From: Nocardioides sp. J54
Lineage (GTDB): Bacteria; Actinomycetota; Actinomycetes; Propionibacteriales; Nocardioidaceae
Reading direction: 5' to 3'
DNA: 60,513 nucleotides
Assembly: GCF_000519005.1 (NCBI RefSeq)
Contig: NZ_JAER01000026.1
Span: 1 to 60,513 of the forward strand
Below, one piece after another: positions 41,895 to 49,866 of this stretch. The notes under the pieces are model-generated. The model was not told where the DNA came from and did no database searches. It saw only the letters and a program-made list of their open reading frames with translations. Positions within the stretch are counted from its first letter, which is position 1. Every line of letters begins with the position of its first letter. Both the position numbers and the translations under genes were made by a program.

Positions 41895-42812
41895 TCAGTC
41901 GAGACCCTCGAGGAAGCGCAGCAGGAGCGCGTTGACCTCGTCCGGGCGTTGCTGCTGGAGCCAGTGCCCCGCCTGCGGGACGACGTGGTGGCCGCGTAGG
42001 TCGGTGCAGCTCTCGGCGAGGCGGTCGGCCGGCTGGAACCGGCGGACCAGGTCGTCGGCGCCGGTGGCGAACATCGCGGGCTGGTGGACGTGGTGGCCCC
42101 GGGCGCGGGCGAGCTCCCAGTTCCGGTCGATGTTGCGGTAGTAGCGCAGTCCGCCCGCGAAGCCCGTGCGCTCGTAGGCGTCGAGGTAGACCTGGAGGTC
42201 GTCCGGATCGATCCACTCGGGCAGGGCGGCGTCGTGGGCTCGCGCGTGCAGGCAACCGGGCGCCTCCGCGAAGAGGCCGGTGAACGTGCGGCGCAGGTCT
42301 GCCGAGAGCGCACCCTCGGCCCGCCCCGGCTCCTGGTACCAGATCATGTAGAAGTCGTCGCCCAGCCGCCGGCGCAGCACCTCCGTGGGCGGTACGGCGG
42401 CCGGCGGTCCGTGCGGGACGCTCAGTCCCACGACCGCGCGGACCCGGTCCGGGTGCAGGACCGCGGTGGCCCACGCTGCGGCGGCACCCCAGTCGTGGCC
42501 GACCAGGACGGCCCGCTCGTGCCCGAGGGCGTCGAGCAGCCCGGCCAGGTCGGTTGCGACCTGCTCGACGCCGTAGGCCGCCTCGTCGTCAGGACGGTCG
42601 CTGTCGCCGTACCCGCGCATGTCGGGCACGACCACCTGGTAGCCGGCCGCGACGAGGGCCGTGACCTGGTGGCGCCACGAGTGGCCGAGCTCCGGGAAGC
42701 CGTGGGCGAGCAGGACCGGGGGACCGGTGCCCGCGACGAGGGTGCTGAGCCGGATGCCGTTGGTCTCGACCAGCTCGACGCGGGTGGCCGGCGGGTGCGG
42801 GCCCGTGCTCAC
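41895..42812 (-). CDS. Epoxide-hydrolase-like alpha/beta hydrolase
   Basis: A 305-residue hydrolase. HGFPELGHSWRHQV carries the HGxP oxyanion motif, and VLVGHDWGAAAAW has Asp as nucleophile (GHDWG), the mark of epoxide hydrolases and haloalkane dehalogenases. VPQAGHWLQQQRPDEVN holds the catalytic His. Two Tyr in the cap (YMIWYQEPG, YYRNI) fit epoxide hydrolases and make dehalogenase less likely. GTG start overlaps the neighbouring hydrolase stop by four bases; the two form an operon under site D. It would open an epoxide ring, or an enol-lactone, in the same pathway. Confidence 0.85.
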   Translation of the reverse strand: MSTGPHPPATRVELVETNGIRLSTLVAGTGPPVLLAHGFPELGHSWRHQVTALVAAGYQVVVPDMRGYGDSDRPDDEAAYGVEQVATDLAGLLDALGHERAVLVGHDWGAAAAWATAVLHPDRVRAVVGLSVPHGPPAAVPPTEVLRRRLGDDFYMIWYQEPGRAEGALSADLRRTFTGLFAEAPGCLHARAHDAALPEWIDPDDLQVYLDAYERTGFAGGLRYYRNIDRNWELARARGHHVHQPAMFATGADDLVRRFQPADRLAESCTDLRGHHVVPQAGHWLQQQRPDEVNALLLRFLEGLD

Positions 42813-44014
42813 CGGTCGAGCACCCGGTCGAGGAAGGCGCGCACGGCCGCGTTGAACTCGACCGGGTTCTCGATCATCGGGTAGTGACCGGTGCCGTCGA
42901 GCGTGACGACCTCGACGTCGCCGATCCCGGCCGCGGTGGCGGCCACCTTCTCGGCATCGACCAGCCAGTCGTCGCTGCCTCGCAGGAGCAGGGTGGGTGC
43001 GGCGATGTCGGCGAGCCGGTCGCGCAGGTCGAAGGCGGCGTAGCCGGTCAGGTCTCCCTGCGCGATCCACGGCGCTGCCCGGCACAGCTGCCAGACGACC
43101 TCCTCGGCGCGGTCCGGCGGGGTCCGGCGACCGGTGAGCGATCGCGCGAACGGCTCGAGCACGACCGCGGCGTGGGTGGTGATCATGTCGAGGGTGAACT
43201 CGTCCAGCGAGGGCGTGTGGGCCGCGCCCTCGGCCGAGACGATCGCACGGTAGGCGTCAGGGCGACGAGCGCCCAGCTCCAGCACGGTGTTCCCTGCCAT
43301 CGAGCAGCCGAGGACGACCGGCAGATCGAGCTCGAGCACCTCGATCAGCCGCTCGGCGAAGGCCGCGAGCTCCGTGGTGCTGGTGAATCGCCCACCCGGA
43401 GGGGGGAGGGACTTGCCGTGGCCCGGCGCGTCGACCGCGATCACCCGGAAGCGGTCGGCCAGCCCGGTGAGCACGTGGCGGTACATCACAGTGTCCTGGC
43501 CGGCGGCGTGCAGGCACAGGACCGGTACGCCGTCGCCGGTCTCCTCCACGTGGACCCGCAGGCCGTCCACGTCGACGTAGCGGCCGCGGACCTCGGTCGA
43601 GGTGGGCTCGGGGGCGGGGGACGGCGCGGGCGTCGGTGTGCCGGCCAGGCGGCGCAGGGCCAGCAGCGTGTTGTGCAGCGTGCGCAGCTCGTGCATGGTC
43701 GCGACGGGATCACCGTGGGTGGTGACCGTGCCGGCCGGGCCGCCGGAGAGGAAGTCGGCCTCGCCGGCCAGCAGCGACGACCATGTGTCGGCACCGGCCT
43801 CGACGACGAAGTCGGCGCCGCCCTCGGGAGCGCCCTGCGCCACCTGCGGGGGCTCGCAGGGGATGGATCGGACGGTCAGACTGCCGTGGTCGTGGCGCAG
43901 CTCGATCGTGCCGGCGAGCCACCGAGCGTCTGCACGCCAGCGCGCGTCCGCAGCGAGCTCCTCAGCGAGCCGGGCGGCCAGTCGTGGGTCGGTGAAGAGG
44001 TCGGTCGTGCTCAT
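42809..44014 (-). CDS. Alpha/beta hydrolase with an SCP2-like N-terminal domain
   Basis: A 401-residue two-domain protein. Residues 1-125 look like a sterol-carrier (SCP2) type lipid-binding domain (ADTWSSLLAGEADFLSGG and MHELRTLHNTLLALRRLAG). A Pro/Ala linker (residues 126-138) leads to a hydrolase with VLCLHAAGQDT, nucleophile elbow GCSMAGNT and GTGHYPMIENP. SCP2 fusion to a hydrolase is unusual and suggests that the substrate is a hydrophobic acyl or terpenoid compound presented by the first domain. ATG has AGGAG four bases before it. Operator site D overlaps its 5' end, and the epoxide-hydrolase-like gene follows. Confidence 0.8.
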   Translation of the reverse strand: MSTTDLFTDPRLAARLAEELAADARWRADARWLAGTIELRHDHGSLTVRSIPCEPPQVAQGAPEGGADFVVEAGADTWSSLLAGEADFLSGGPAGTVTTHGDPVATMHELRTLHNTLLALRRLAGTPTPAPSPAPEPTSTEVRGRYVDVDGLRVHVEETGDGVPVLCLHAAGQDTVMYRHVLTGLADRFRVIAVDAPGHGKSLPPPGGRFTSTTELAAFAERLIEVLELDLPVVLGCSMAGNTVLELGARRPDAYRAIVSAEGAAHTPSLDEFTLDMITTHAAVVLEPFARSLTGRRTPPDRAEEVVWQLCRAAPWIAQGDLTGYAAFDLRDRLADIAAPTLLLRGSDDWLVDAEKVAATAAGIGDVEVVTLDGTGHYPMIENPVEFNAAVRAFLDRVLDR

Positions 44015-44024
44015 CGCTCTCCTA

Positions 44025-44070
44025 AGTTGAAGTTGACGCCAAGTTTAGAGAGCGGCGCGGTGAGGGGCAA
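44025..44070 (-). promoter_or_regulatory. Operator site D and promoter of the hydrolase pair
   Basis: Operator AGTTGA-AGTTGACG-CCAAGT at 44025-44044 (one half-site base off consensus). It shares TTGAAGTTGACGCCA with site E. On the - strand TTGCCC, 17 bases, TAAACT (reverse of 44042-44047) is a promoter placing the operator at the start point, ten bases before the AGGAG and ATG of the hydrolase. Confidence 0.65.
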
Positions 44071-44093
44071 TGGGTCGCCGCCGACTGCTGTGG

Positions 44094-45065
44094 TCAGGCG
44101 CTGAGCATCGCGAGCCGGCCGGCCGCCTCGTCGTACTCGCGGGCGAGGCGCTCGACGAGCTGGGCGACCGGCACGGTCCGGTCGACCGCGCCGATGCCCT
44201 GGCCGCAGCCCCAGATGTCCTTCCATGCCTTGGCGTCGGTGGTGCCTCCCGAGCCCCAGTCCATGGTGGAGGGGTCGGAGACCGGCAGGTCGTCCGGGTC
44301 CAGGCCCGCGGCTGCGATGCTGCCGCGCAGGTAGTTGCCGTGCACGCCGGTGAAGAGGTTGGAGTAGACGATGTCGGCGGCGGTGCTCTCGACGATCATC
44401 TGCTTGTACTCGGGGCGGGCGTTGGCCTCGTCGGTGGCCAGGAAGGCGGACCCGACGTAGGCCAGGTCGGCTCCGGCCGCCTGCGCGGCGAGGACGGAGC
44501 TGCCGTGGGCGATGGCGCCGGACAGGAGCAACGGGCCGTCGAACCAGCGCCGGATCTCCTGCACGAGCGCGAACGGCGACAACGTGCCGGCGTGCCCGCC
44601 GGCGCCGGCGGCCACGGCGATGAGGCCGTCGGCACCCTTCTCGACCGCCTTGCGGGCGAACCGGTCGTCGATCACGTCGTGCAGCACGAGCCCGCCGTAG
44701 GAGTGCACGGCGTCGTTGATCTCCGGGCGCGCCCCGAGCGAGGTGATCACGATCGGCACCCGGTGCTCCACGATGCGCGCCATGTCCTCCTCCAGCCGGT
44801 CGTTGGAGCGGTGCACGATCTGGTTGACGGCGTACGGCGCGACGACGGCGTCCGGGTGGGTCCGCTGGTACGCCGCGAGCTCCTCCTCGATCTGGTCCAG
44901 CCAGTCGTCCAGCAGCGAGGCCGGGCGCGCGTTCAGGGCGGGGAAGGAACCGACCACCCCCGCCTTGCACTGCGCGACCACCAGCTCCGGACCGGAGCAG
45001 ATGAACAGCGGGGAGGCGACGACCGGGACGGACAGGCGGCCTTCGAGCAACGTGGGCAGTGACAT
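44094..45065 (-). CDS. Nitronate monooxygenase-like FMN enzyme
   Basis: A 323-residue TIM-barrel flavoprotein of the NMO/2-nitropropane dioxygenase family. Landmarks are VPVVASPLFICSGPELVVAQCKAGVVGSFPALN at the start, AAGAGGHAGTLSPFALVQEIR (the His region, near residue 157), LLSGAIAHGSSVLAAQAAGADLAYVGSAFLATDE (FMN phosphate) and a C-terminal WGCGQGIG. Members of this family also act on CoA esters, for example IpdC in steroid-ring degradation, and that fits better than nitroalkane detoxification among these neighbours. ATG 45065 lies 92 bp downstream of the enoyl-CoA hydratase stop; they are probably cotranscribed from site E. Confidence 0.85.
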   Translation of the reverse strand: MSLPTLLEGRLSVPVVASPLFICSGPELVVAQCKAGVVGSFPALNARPASLLDDWLDQIEEELAAYQRTHPDAVVAPYAVNQIVHRSNDRLEEDMARIVEHRVPIVITSLGARPEINDAVHSYGGLVLHDVIDDRFARKAVEKGADGLIAVAAGAGGHAGTLSPFALVQEIRRWFDGPLLLSGAIAHGSSVLAAQAAGADLAYVGSAFLATDEANARPEYKQMIVESTAADIVYSNLFTGVHGNYLRGSIAAAGLDPDDLPVSDPSTMDWGSGGTTDAKAWKDIWGCGQGIGAVDRTVPVAQLVERLAREYDEAAGRLAMLSA

Positions 45066-45157
45066 CGGATCTCTCCTCGACGGGACGGGACGGGATGGGT
45101 GCGGAGGGCGGCGAGGCCGGACCGCGTGCGGTTGCGGGGGTGTCGGGTCGGTGGGTG

Positions 45158-45967
45158 CTAGCGGCCCAGCGGCGCCAGGCCGGGGAAGACGGGCGGTCGT
45201 CCTTCGAGGTGGCTGGCCACGCCCTCCTCGCAGTCGGGTGCGGCGAAGGAGTCGAGCATGAGTCGGTGGGCCTCGGTCGCGGCGGACTCGAAGTCGCTGT
45301 CGAGCGCCCTGTGCACCTGGGTCTTGATGAGGTGCATCGAGGTGGGCGAACAGTGGTCCGCGAGCTGCTGCGCGTAGTCCACCGCGGCGTCGAGCAGGTG
45401 GGCCGGTTCGACGAGGCGATCGACCAGTCCGATGGCTGCGGCCTCCCGCCCGTCCACGATCCGTGCGGAGAGCAGGAGGTCGAGCGCGCGGCCCGGCCCG
45501 ACGATGCGGGGGAGCAACCAGGCGATCCCGTACTCGGCGATCAGGCCCCTGCGCGCGAACGCCGTCGTGAGCTTGGCGTCCGGGGCGGCGAAACGGACGT
45601 CGCAGTAGAGCGCCTCGACCAGGCCCAGGCCGGCGGCGGCGCCGTTGATCGCGGCGATGAGCGGCTTGCGCAGGAGCAGGGGACGGTGCCGGGGTGCGGC
45701 GGGCTCGGGCAGTGCGCTCGCGCCGTCCCGGCTGACGGTGGTGAGGTCGGCCAGGTCGGCCCCGGCGCAGAACCCGCGGCCGGCGCCGGTGACCACGACA
45801 GCCCGGACGTCGGGGTCGTCCTCCGCCTCGTCGAGCAGCCCGAAGTAGCGCCGCTCGAGCTCGTCGGTCCACGCGTTGAGCCGCGCCGGGCGGTTGAGGG
45901 TGAGCACTGCGACGGCGCCCCGTCGCTCGGCGAGAACGGTCTCCTGGTGGTCGAGCGCACCTGGCAC
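45158..45967 (-). CDS. Enoyl-CoA hydratase/isomerase family protein
   Basis: A 269-residue crotonase-fold protein. VAVLTLNRPARLNAWTDEL and GAGRGFCAGADLADL (oxyanion hole) are followed by KPLIAAINGAAAGLGLVEALYCDVRFAAPDAKLTTAFARRGLIAEYGIAWLLPRIVG. Glu in IAEYG could be one of the two catalytic acids; the other position is Ala-rich (AAGLGLVEA), so hydration is not certain and isomerase or hydrolase chemistry is possible. GTG start. It is read leftward from operator site E, opposite the ABC transporter operon. Confidence 0.85.
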   Translation of the reverse strand: MPGALDHQETVLAERRGAVAVLTLNRPARLNAWTDELERRYFGLLDEAEDDPDVRAVVVTGAGRGFCAGADLADLTTVSRDGASALPEPAAPRHRPLLLRKPLIAAINGAAAGLGLVEALYCDVRFAAPDAKLTTAFARRGLIAEYGIAWLLPRIVGPGRALDLLLSARIVDGREAAAIGLVDRLVEPAHLLDAAVDYAQQLADHCSPTSMHLIKTQVHRALDSDFESAATEAHRLMLDSFAAPDCEEGVASHLEGRPPVFPGLAPLGR

Positions 45968-46029
45968 AACGGACCCCTGTCAGTGGGTGCGCCTGGCTGC
46001 CCGGCGCAATCGGTCTCGGATGCCCCCAA

Positions 46030-46065
46030 GGATTACTTGAAGTTGACGCCAGTCTCAACTAATGT
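46030..46065. promoter_or_regulatory. Operator site E with overlapping divergent promoters
   Basis: Operator AGTTGA-CGCCAGTC-TCAACT at 46041-46060, with perfectly symmetric half-sites. On + TTGAAG (46037-46042), 17 bases, TAATGT (46060-46065) points to the ABC transporter operon. On - TTGAGA, 17 bases, TAATCC (reverse of 46030-46035) points to the enoyl-CoA hydratase. The two promoters occupy the same 36 bp on opposite strands. Confidence 0.8.
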
Positions 46066-46281
46066 GCGGTGAAACACAACCGCGGCGGCGACGCAGGGAG
46101 CGCCGGCCCACCGCTGATCAAGCCGGCCAGCCTCGACGGCGAGGCGTGCGACGCCGGCTCGACGCCCGCGCCGTGCTCGCCGCGCCGATGCGGCGTGCTC
46201 GGGGCGTGCCTCCGGTCGGCTCCGCTGCGCGGGGCCGACCCGACAACCGGCCCCGGCCGTCACCAGTCCTGAGGAGGACCG
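46066..46281 (+). other. 216-base structured 5' leader of the ABC transporter operon
   Basis: No good coding sequence fits. The RNA can form an interrupted hairpin at 46121-46159 (AGCCGGC...GCCGGCT outside, GCCTCG/CGAGGC inside) and a second at 46214-46240 (GGTCGGC...GCCGACC outside, CCGC/GCGG inside), about 40 bases before the ATG. ACGCCC and GGGCGT between them can also pair. The length and structure suggest post-initiation control (attenuation or a ligand-responsive leader). No known riboswitch class is recognised. Confidence 0.45.
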
Positions 46282-47244
46282 ATGATCATTCGGAGAATCG
46301 CGCGAGGAGTGGCGCTGCTGGCGGTGGTGCCCACCGTCGCGTCGGCCTGCGGGGACACCGGAGGGGGTGACGACCCGGCGTACTCGATCGGCGTCGTCCA
46401 GTTCTCCTCGAGCGAGGAGACGAGCGAGACAGCGCTCCGGGCCTACCTCGACCACGCCGACGACCAGGGCTGGGAGGTGACCAAGGTCGACCCGCAGGGC
46501 TCGGTCGACAAGGCGATCAGCGCCATGAACGACTTCGTCCAGAAGGGGGTCGACGTCATCGTCGCCACCGTCTTCCCCAGCGAGTCCCTGACCGCCGGGA
46601 TCCGTGCCGCGAGTGCCGCGGGCATCCCGGTCATCTCCTTCGCCGGCGGGCCCGCGGACGGTGTCGTCGTCGACATGGACGCCGGTCGCCCGACCGCGAC
46701 CGAGATCTTCGAGATGCTCCTCGAGGACCTCGACGGAGAGGGCGACCTGCTGTTCTTCGGCAACAACCAGGGCCCGCCGTGCATGGGACGGGAGGCCGAG
46801 CTCATGGAGCTGGTCGCGGGCACGGGCATCGAGGTCACCCGCAAGGAGGTGCCGATCCCGGGCCACGTGGAGGCGGCCACGCAGTTCACCCACGCCTGGC
46901 TGGCCGAGCACCCGGCCGGCAGCGGCCCGCTGGCCGTCGTCGGCTGCCTGGACGAGGCGGCACTGGGCGCGGTCAGCGCCCTGCGACAGGAGCGGCGCCA
47001 GGACGTCCTCGTCTACGGCATCAACGGCACGTCGGCGGCACTGCACGCCGTCGAGTCGGGTGACATCCGGGCGGTGTCCTTCATCGACGTCGCGGCTGCC
47101 GGGAGGACCGCAGCCGAGCGCACGCCCGAGGTGATCGAGCAGGGCACCGATGCCGAACCGAGCGTGATCCCCATCCCGGCGGTGCTGGTCACCTCGGAGA
47201 CCTACACGTCGTTCGCCGAGAAGTACCCGGGCGCGGTCCAGTGA
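46282..47244 (+). CDS. Ribose-type ABC transporter substrate-binding lipoprotein (paralogue 2)
   Basis: A 320-residue lipoprotein; the signal ends at VASAC with Cys 23. The type-I binding fold shows YSIGVVQFSSSEETSET, DPQGSVDKAISAMNDFVQKGVDVIVA, NNQGPPCMGREAELMELV and VVGCLDEAALGAVSALRQ. It is the cognate receptor for the ATPase and permease that follow, and a duplicate of the protein at 39165. GGAGGA precedes ATG; its stop overlaps the ATPase start. Binding-pocket positions cannot be assigned without a model, but both paralogues keep CxGRExxLM and VPIPGxVEA. Confidence 0.9.
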   Translation: MIIRRIARGVALLAVVPTVASACGDTGGGDDPAYSIGVVQFSSSEETSETALRAYLDHADDQGWEVTKVDPQGSVDKAISAMNDFVQKGVDVIVATVFPSESLTAGIRAASAAGIPVISFAGGPADGVVVDMDAGRPTATEIFEMLLEDLDGEGDLLFFGNNQGPPCMGREAELMELVAGTGIEVTRKEVPIPGHVEAATQFTHAWLAEHPAGSGPLAVVGCLDEAALGAVSALRQERRQDVLVYGINGTSAALHAVESGDIRAVSFIDVAAAGRTAAERTPEVIEQGTDAEPSVIPIPAVLVTSETYTSFAEKYPGAVQ

Positions 47245-48821
47245 CGAGCGAGGTGGGCATGCACGACCTCGCCGTGCGCGAGCCGGGGCACGCGTCGGAC
47301 GCGCCCGTGACGCACGGGGTGAGCCTGGCGATGGAGGGGATCTCCAAGCGCTTCGGCGGCGCGGTCGCGCTGGAGGACGCCTCGGTCCGCCTTCGGCCCG
47401 GCACCGTGCTCGGGCTGTGCGGGGCCAACGGCGCCGGGAAGTCGACGCTGGTGCGGATCCTGGCAGGCGTCGAGCAGGCCGACTCCGGCCGGATCCTGCT
47501 CGACGGACGGGAGGTCCGCATCGACAGCCCGCGCGCGGCGACCGCGCTCGGGCTGAGCTTCGTCCACCAGGAGCTCAACCTGGTGCCGAAGTTCACCGGC
47601 GTGCAGAACCTCGCGCTCGGTCACTCCGCCAGCCGACTGGGCCTGGTCGACGAACGACGCGTGCGTGCGCGGGCCGCAGAGGTCGCGGACATGCTCGGTC
47701 ACCCGCTGGTGCTGGACGTGCCTGTCGACCGGCTGCCCGTCGCGGAGCGGTGGATGCTGTCGCTGGCGCGAGGACTGATGCGGCCGGCGAAGGTGGTGGC
47801 CCTCGACGAGCCCACCGCGTCCTTCACCGAGGAGGAGGCAGAACGGCTCTACGCGGTCATCGAGCAGCTCACCGGTAACGGGGTGGGCCTCCTCTACATC
47901 TCGCACCGGCTCGAGGAGGTGCTGCGGGTCACCGACGACATCTGCGTCCTGCGCAACGGGCGACTGGTCGGGACCTTCGAGTCCGACACCCTCGACGTCC
48001 ACACCCTGACCCGCCACATCGCCGGGCGAGAGGTCGAGTCCATCGAGAGCCAGGGCCCCACGCACCCGCCCGGGGAGCGGGTCCGGCTCGCCGTGCGCGG
48101 CCTGTCGCGGGCGCCCCTGGTGAACGGGATCGACCTCGACCTGCACGAGGGCGAAGTCCTCGGCATTGCGGGACTCGTCGGATCCGGCCGCACCGAGCTC
48201 GCGCGACTGCTGATCGGCGCGGACGCCGCCACCAGCGGCACGGTCGTGCTCGACGGGGAGCCCTACGCCGTGCGCAGTCCCCACGAGGCCATCCGGCGCG
48301 GGATCTGCCTCGTCCCGGAGGAGCGCCGCAGCCAGGGGCTCGTGCTGTCCGACAGCATCGAGGACAACCTCCAGATGGCTGAGCTGGGCGCGGCTCGGCG
48401 CGGCGCTGCCCTCTTCCGGCCTCGGTCGGCGCGCAGGGTCTCGAGGTCGCTCATCAAGCGGTTCGGCGTGAAGGCCAGGTCGTCCAGGGACCCGGTCCAC
48501 TCGCTCAGCGGCGGCAACCAGCAGAAGGTCGTGCTGGGGAAGTACGTCCGCACCGAGCCTCGTGTGCTGATCCTCGACGAACCCACCGTGGGCGTCGACG
48601 TGGGCGCGCGTGCCGACATCTACCGGATCATCGGCGACCTCGCTGCCTCCGGTTGCTCGGTGCTGGTCATCTCCAGCGACTTCGACGAGCTCGCGATCTG
48701 CCACCGCGTGGTCGTGGTGCGTGCCGGCACCGTCGTCGCATCGGTCGAGCGGACCGCCGCGACGAAGAACCGCCTCACCGAGCTGTGCTTCACCCCCATC
48801 GACGAACAGGAGACGTCATGA
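47241..48821 (+). CDS. Sugar-type ABC transporter ATPase (two nucleotide-binding domains)
   Basis: A 526-residue RbsA/MglA-like fusion of two ATPase domains. The first has Walker A GANGAGKST (near residue 60), Q-loop FVHQELNLVP, a degenerate signature (LPVAERWMLSLARGL) and Walker B VVALDEPTAS. The second has the usual degenerate Walker A (GLVGSGRTELA), signature LSGGNQQKVVLGKYV and Walker B LILDEPTVGVD. This mix is normal for the ribose-type family. The GTG start overlaps the binding-protein stop, and its stop overlaps the permease ATG. Confidence 0.93.
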   Translation: MTSEVGMHDLAVREPGHASDAPVTHGVSLAMEGISKRFGGAVALEDASVRLRPGTVLGLCGANGAGKSTLVRILAGVEQADSGRILLDGREVRIDSPRAATALGLSFVHQELNLVPKFTGVQNLALGHSASRLGLVDERRVRARAAEVADMLGHPLVLDVPVDRLPVAERWMLSLARGLMRPAKVVALDEPTASFTEEEAERLYAVIEQLTGNGVGLLYISHRLEEVLRVTDDICVLRNGRLVGTFESDTLDVHTLTRHIAGREVESIESQGPTHPPGERVRLAVRGLSRAPLVNGIDLDLHEGEVLGIAGLVGSGRTELARLLIGADAATSGTVVLDGEPYAVRSPHEAIRRGICLVPEERRSQGLVLSDSIEDNLQMAELGAARRGAALFRPRSARRVSRSLIKRFGVKARSSRDPVHSLSGGNQQKVVLGKYVRTEPRVLILDEPTVGVDVGARADIYRIIGDLAASGCSVLVISSDFDELAICHRVVVVRAGTVVASVERTAATKNRLTELCFTPIDEQETS

Positions 48822-49813
48822 CCGCGACGACCATCCAGCCCGCGCTGGTGCAGCAGCCACGCTCGGCACAGCTCTGGCTCCTCCTCGGCCGGTACGGCGC
48901 CCTGATGATGCTCGCCGCCCTGGTGCTGGTGATGTCGGCGCTCAAGCCCGACACCTTCGCCACCGGCAACAACGTGGTCAACATCCTCAACCAGAGCGCC
49001 CTGTCCGCCGTGATCGCGATGGGCCTCACCTTCACCCTCGTCACCGGGGAGTTCGACCTCAGCATCGGCAACACCGCCAGCCTCGCCGGGGTCGTCGCGT
49101 GCACGGTCATCGTGCGGCACGACCTGTCGATCCCCGTGGCGATCCTGTCCGGGATCCTCGTCGGCATCCTCATCGGCCTCCTCAACGGCTTCGTGGTGAC
49201 CGTGCTGGGCGTCAACGCCCTGGTCGCCACCCTGGGTGTCGGCACCCTCGCCGTCGGCGTGAACTACGCCATCGCCGGGGGCACTCCCGTCTCGCTGAGC
49301 GACCCGGACGGCTTCCTGGAGATCAGCCTGGGCCGCTTCCTCGGCATCCCGTATCCCGTCTACATCATGGCCGGGCTCGCCCTGCTGGCCTGGGTGGTCC
49401 TCAACCGCACCGTGCTGGGCCGCTCGATGCAGGCCGCCGGCGGGAACGCCACCGCGGCCGAGCTCTCCGGCATCCGGGTGGACCGGGTCCGCGTCGTGGG
49501 CTTCGTGATCTGCGGGGCGCTGGCCGGCCTCACCGGCGTGCTGCTGGCCACCCGGACCGGGAGCGCTGCGGTCTCCGCGGGGGACACCTACCTCCTGGCG
49601 GCCTTCGCCGCAGCGTTCTTCGGCTCCGCCGTGCTCCGCGACGGACAGTTCCACATCATCGGGACCGTCATCGGCGTGATCACCGTCGCCGTCGGCTTCA
49701 ACGCGATCGCCCTGCTCGGGATGGAGACCTACTGGCAGTACTTCTTCCAGGGCCTCGTGCTGATCATCGGCGTCGGGGTGGGCACCGTCGCCCGGCGCCG
49801 CGCCGCCAAGTGA
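48818..49813 (+). CDS. Ribose-type ABC transporter permease
   Basis: A 331-residue permease of the RbsC family with about nine helices. Family landmarks are MGLTFTLVTGEFDLSIGNTASLAGVV (near residue 68), LNGFVVTVLGVNALVATLGVGTLAVG, and AAGGNATAAELSGIRVDRVRVVGFVICGALAGLTGVLL. It forms the import channel with the ATPase encoded upstream. ATG overlaps the ATPase stop. A single permease gene is present, so it should act as a homodimer. The amidase follows after 53 bp, suggesting that the imported compound or a product contains an amide. Confidence 0.92.
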   Translation: MTATTIQPALVQQPRSAQLWLLLGRYGALMMLAALVLVMSALKPDTFATGNNVVNILNQSALSAVIAMGLTFTLVTGEFDLSIGNTASLAGVVACTVIVRHDLSIPVAILSGILVGILIGLLNGFVVTVLGVNALVATLGVGTLAVGVNYAIAGGTPVSLSDPDGFLEISLGRFLGIPYPVYIMAGLALLAWVVLNRTVLGRSMQAAGGNATAAELSGIRVDRVRVVGFVICGALAGLTGVLLATRTGSAAVSAGDTYLLAAFAAAFFGSAVLRDGQFHIIGTVIGVITVAVGFNAIALLGMETYWQYFFQGLVLIIGVGVGTVARRRAAK

Positions 49814-49866
49814 CCCGCACGGTGGCGCCCGGCCTGGGCGCCGCCGCCTCCCAGAACGGAGTGCTG

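Noticed and set aside
46069..46272. Small open frame of 67 codons (GTG start) right after promoter E
   Set aside because: The start lies upstream of the expected transcription start, there is no ribosome-binding site, and the composition follows the GC-rich hairpins. It is better read as structured leader.
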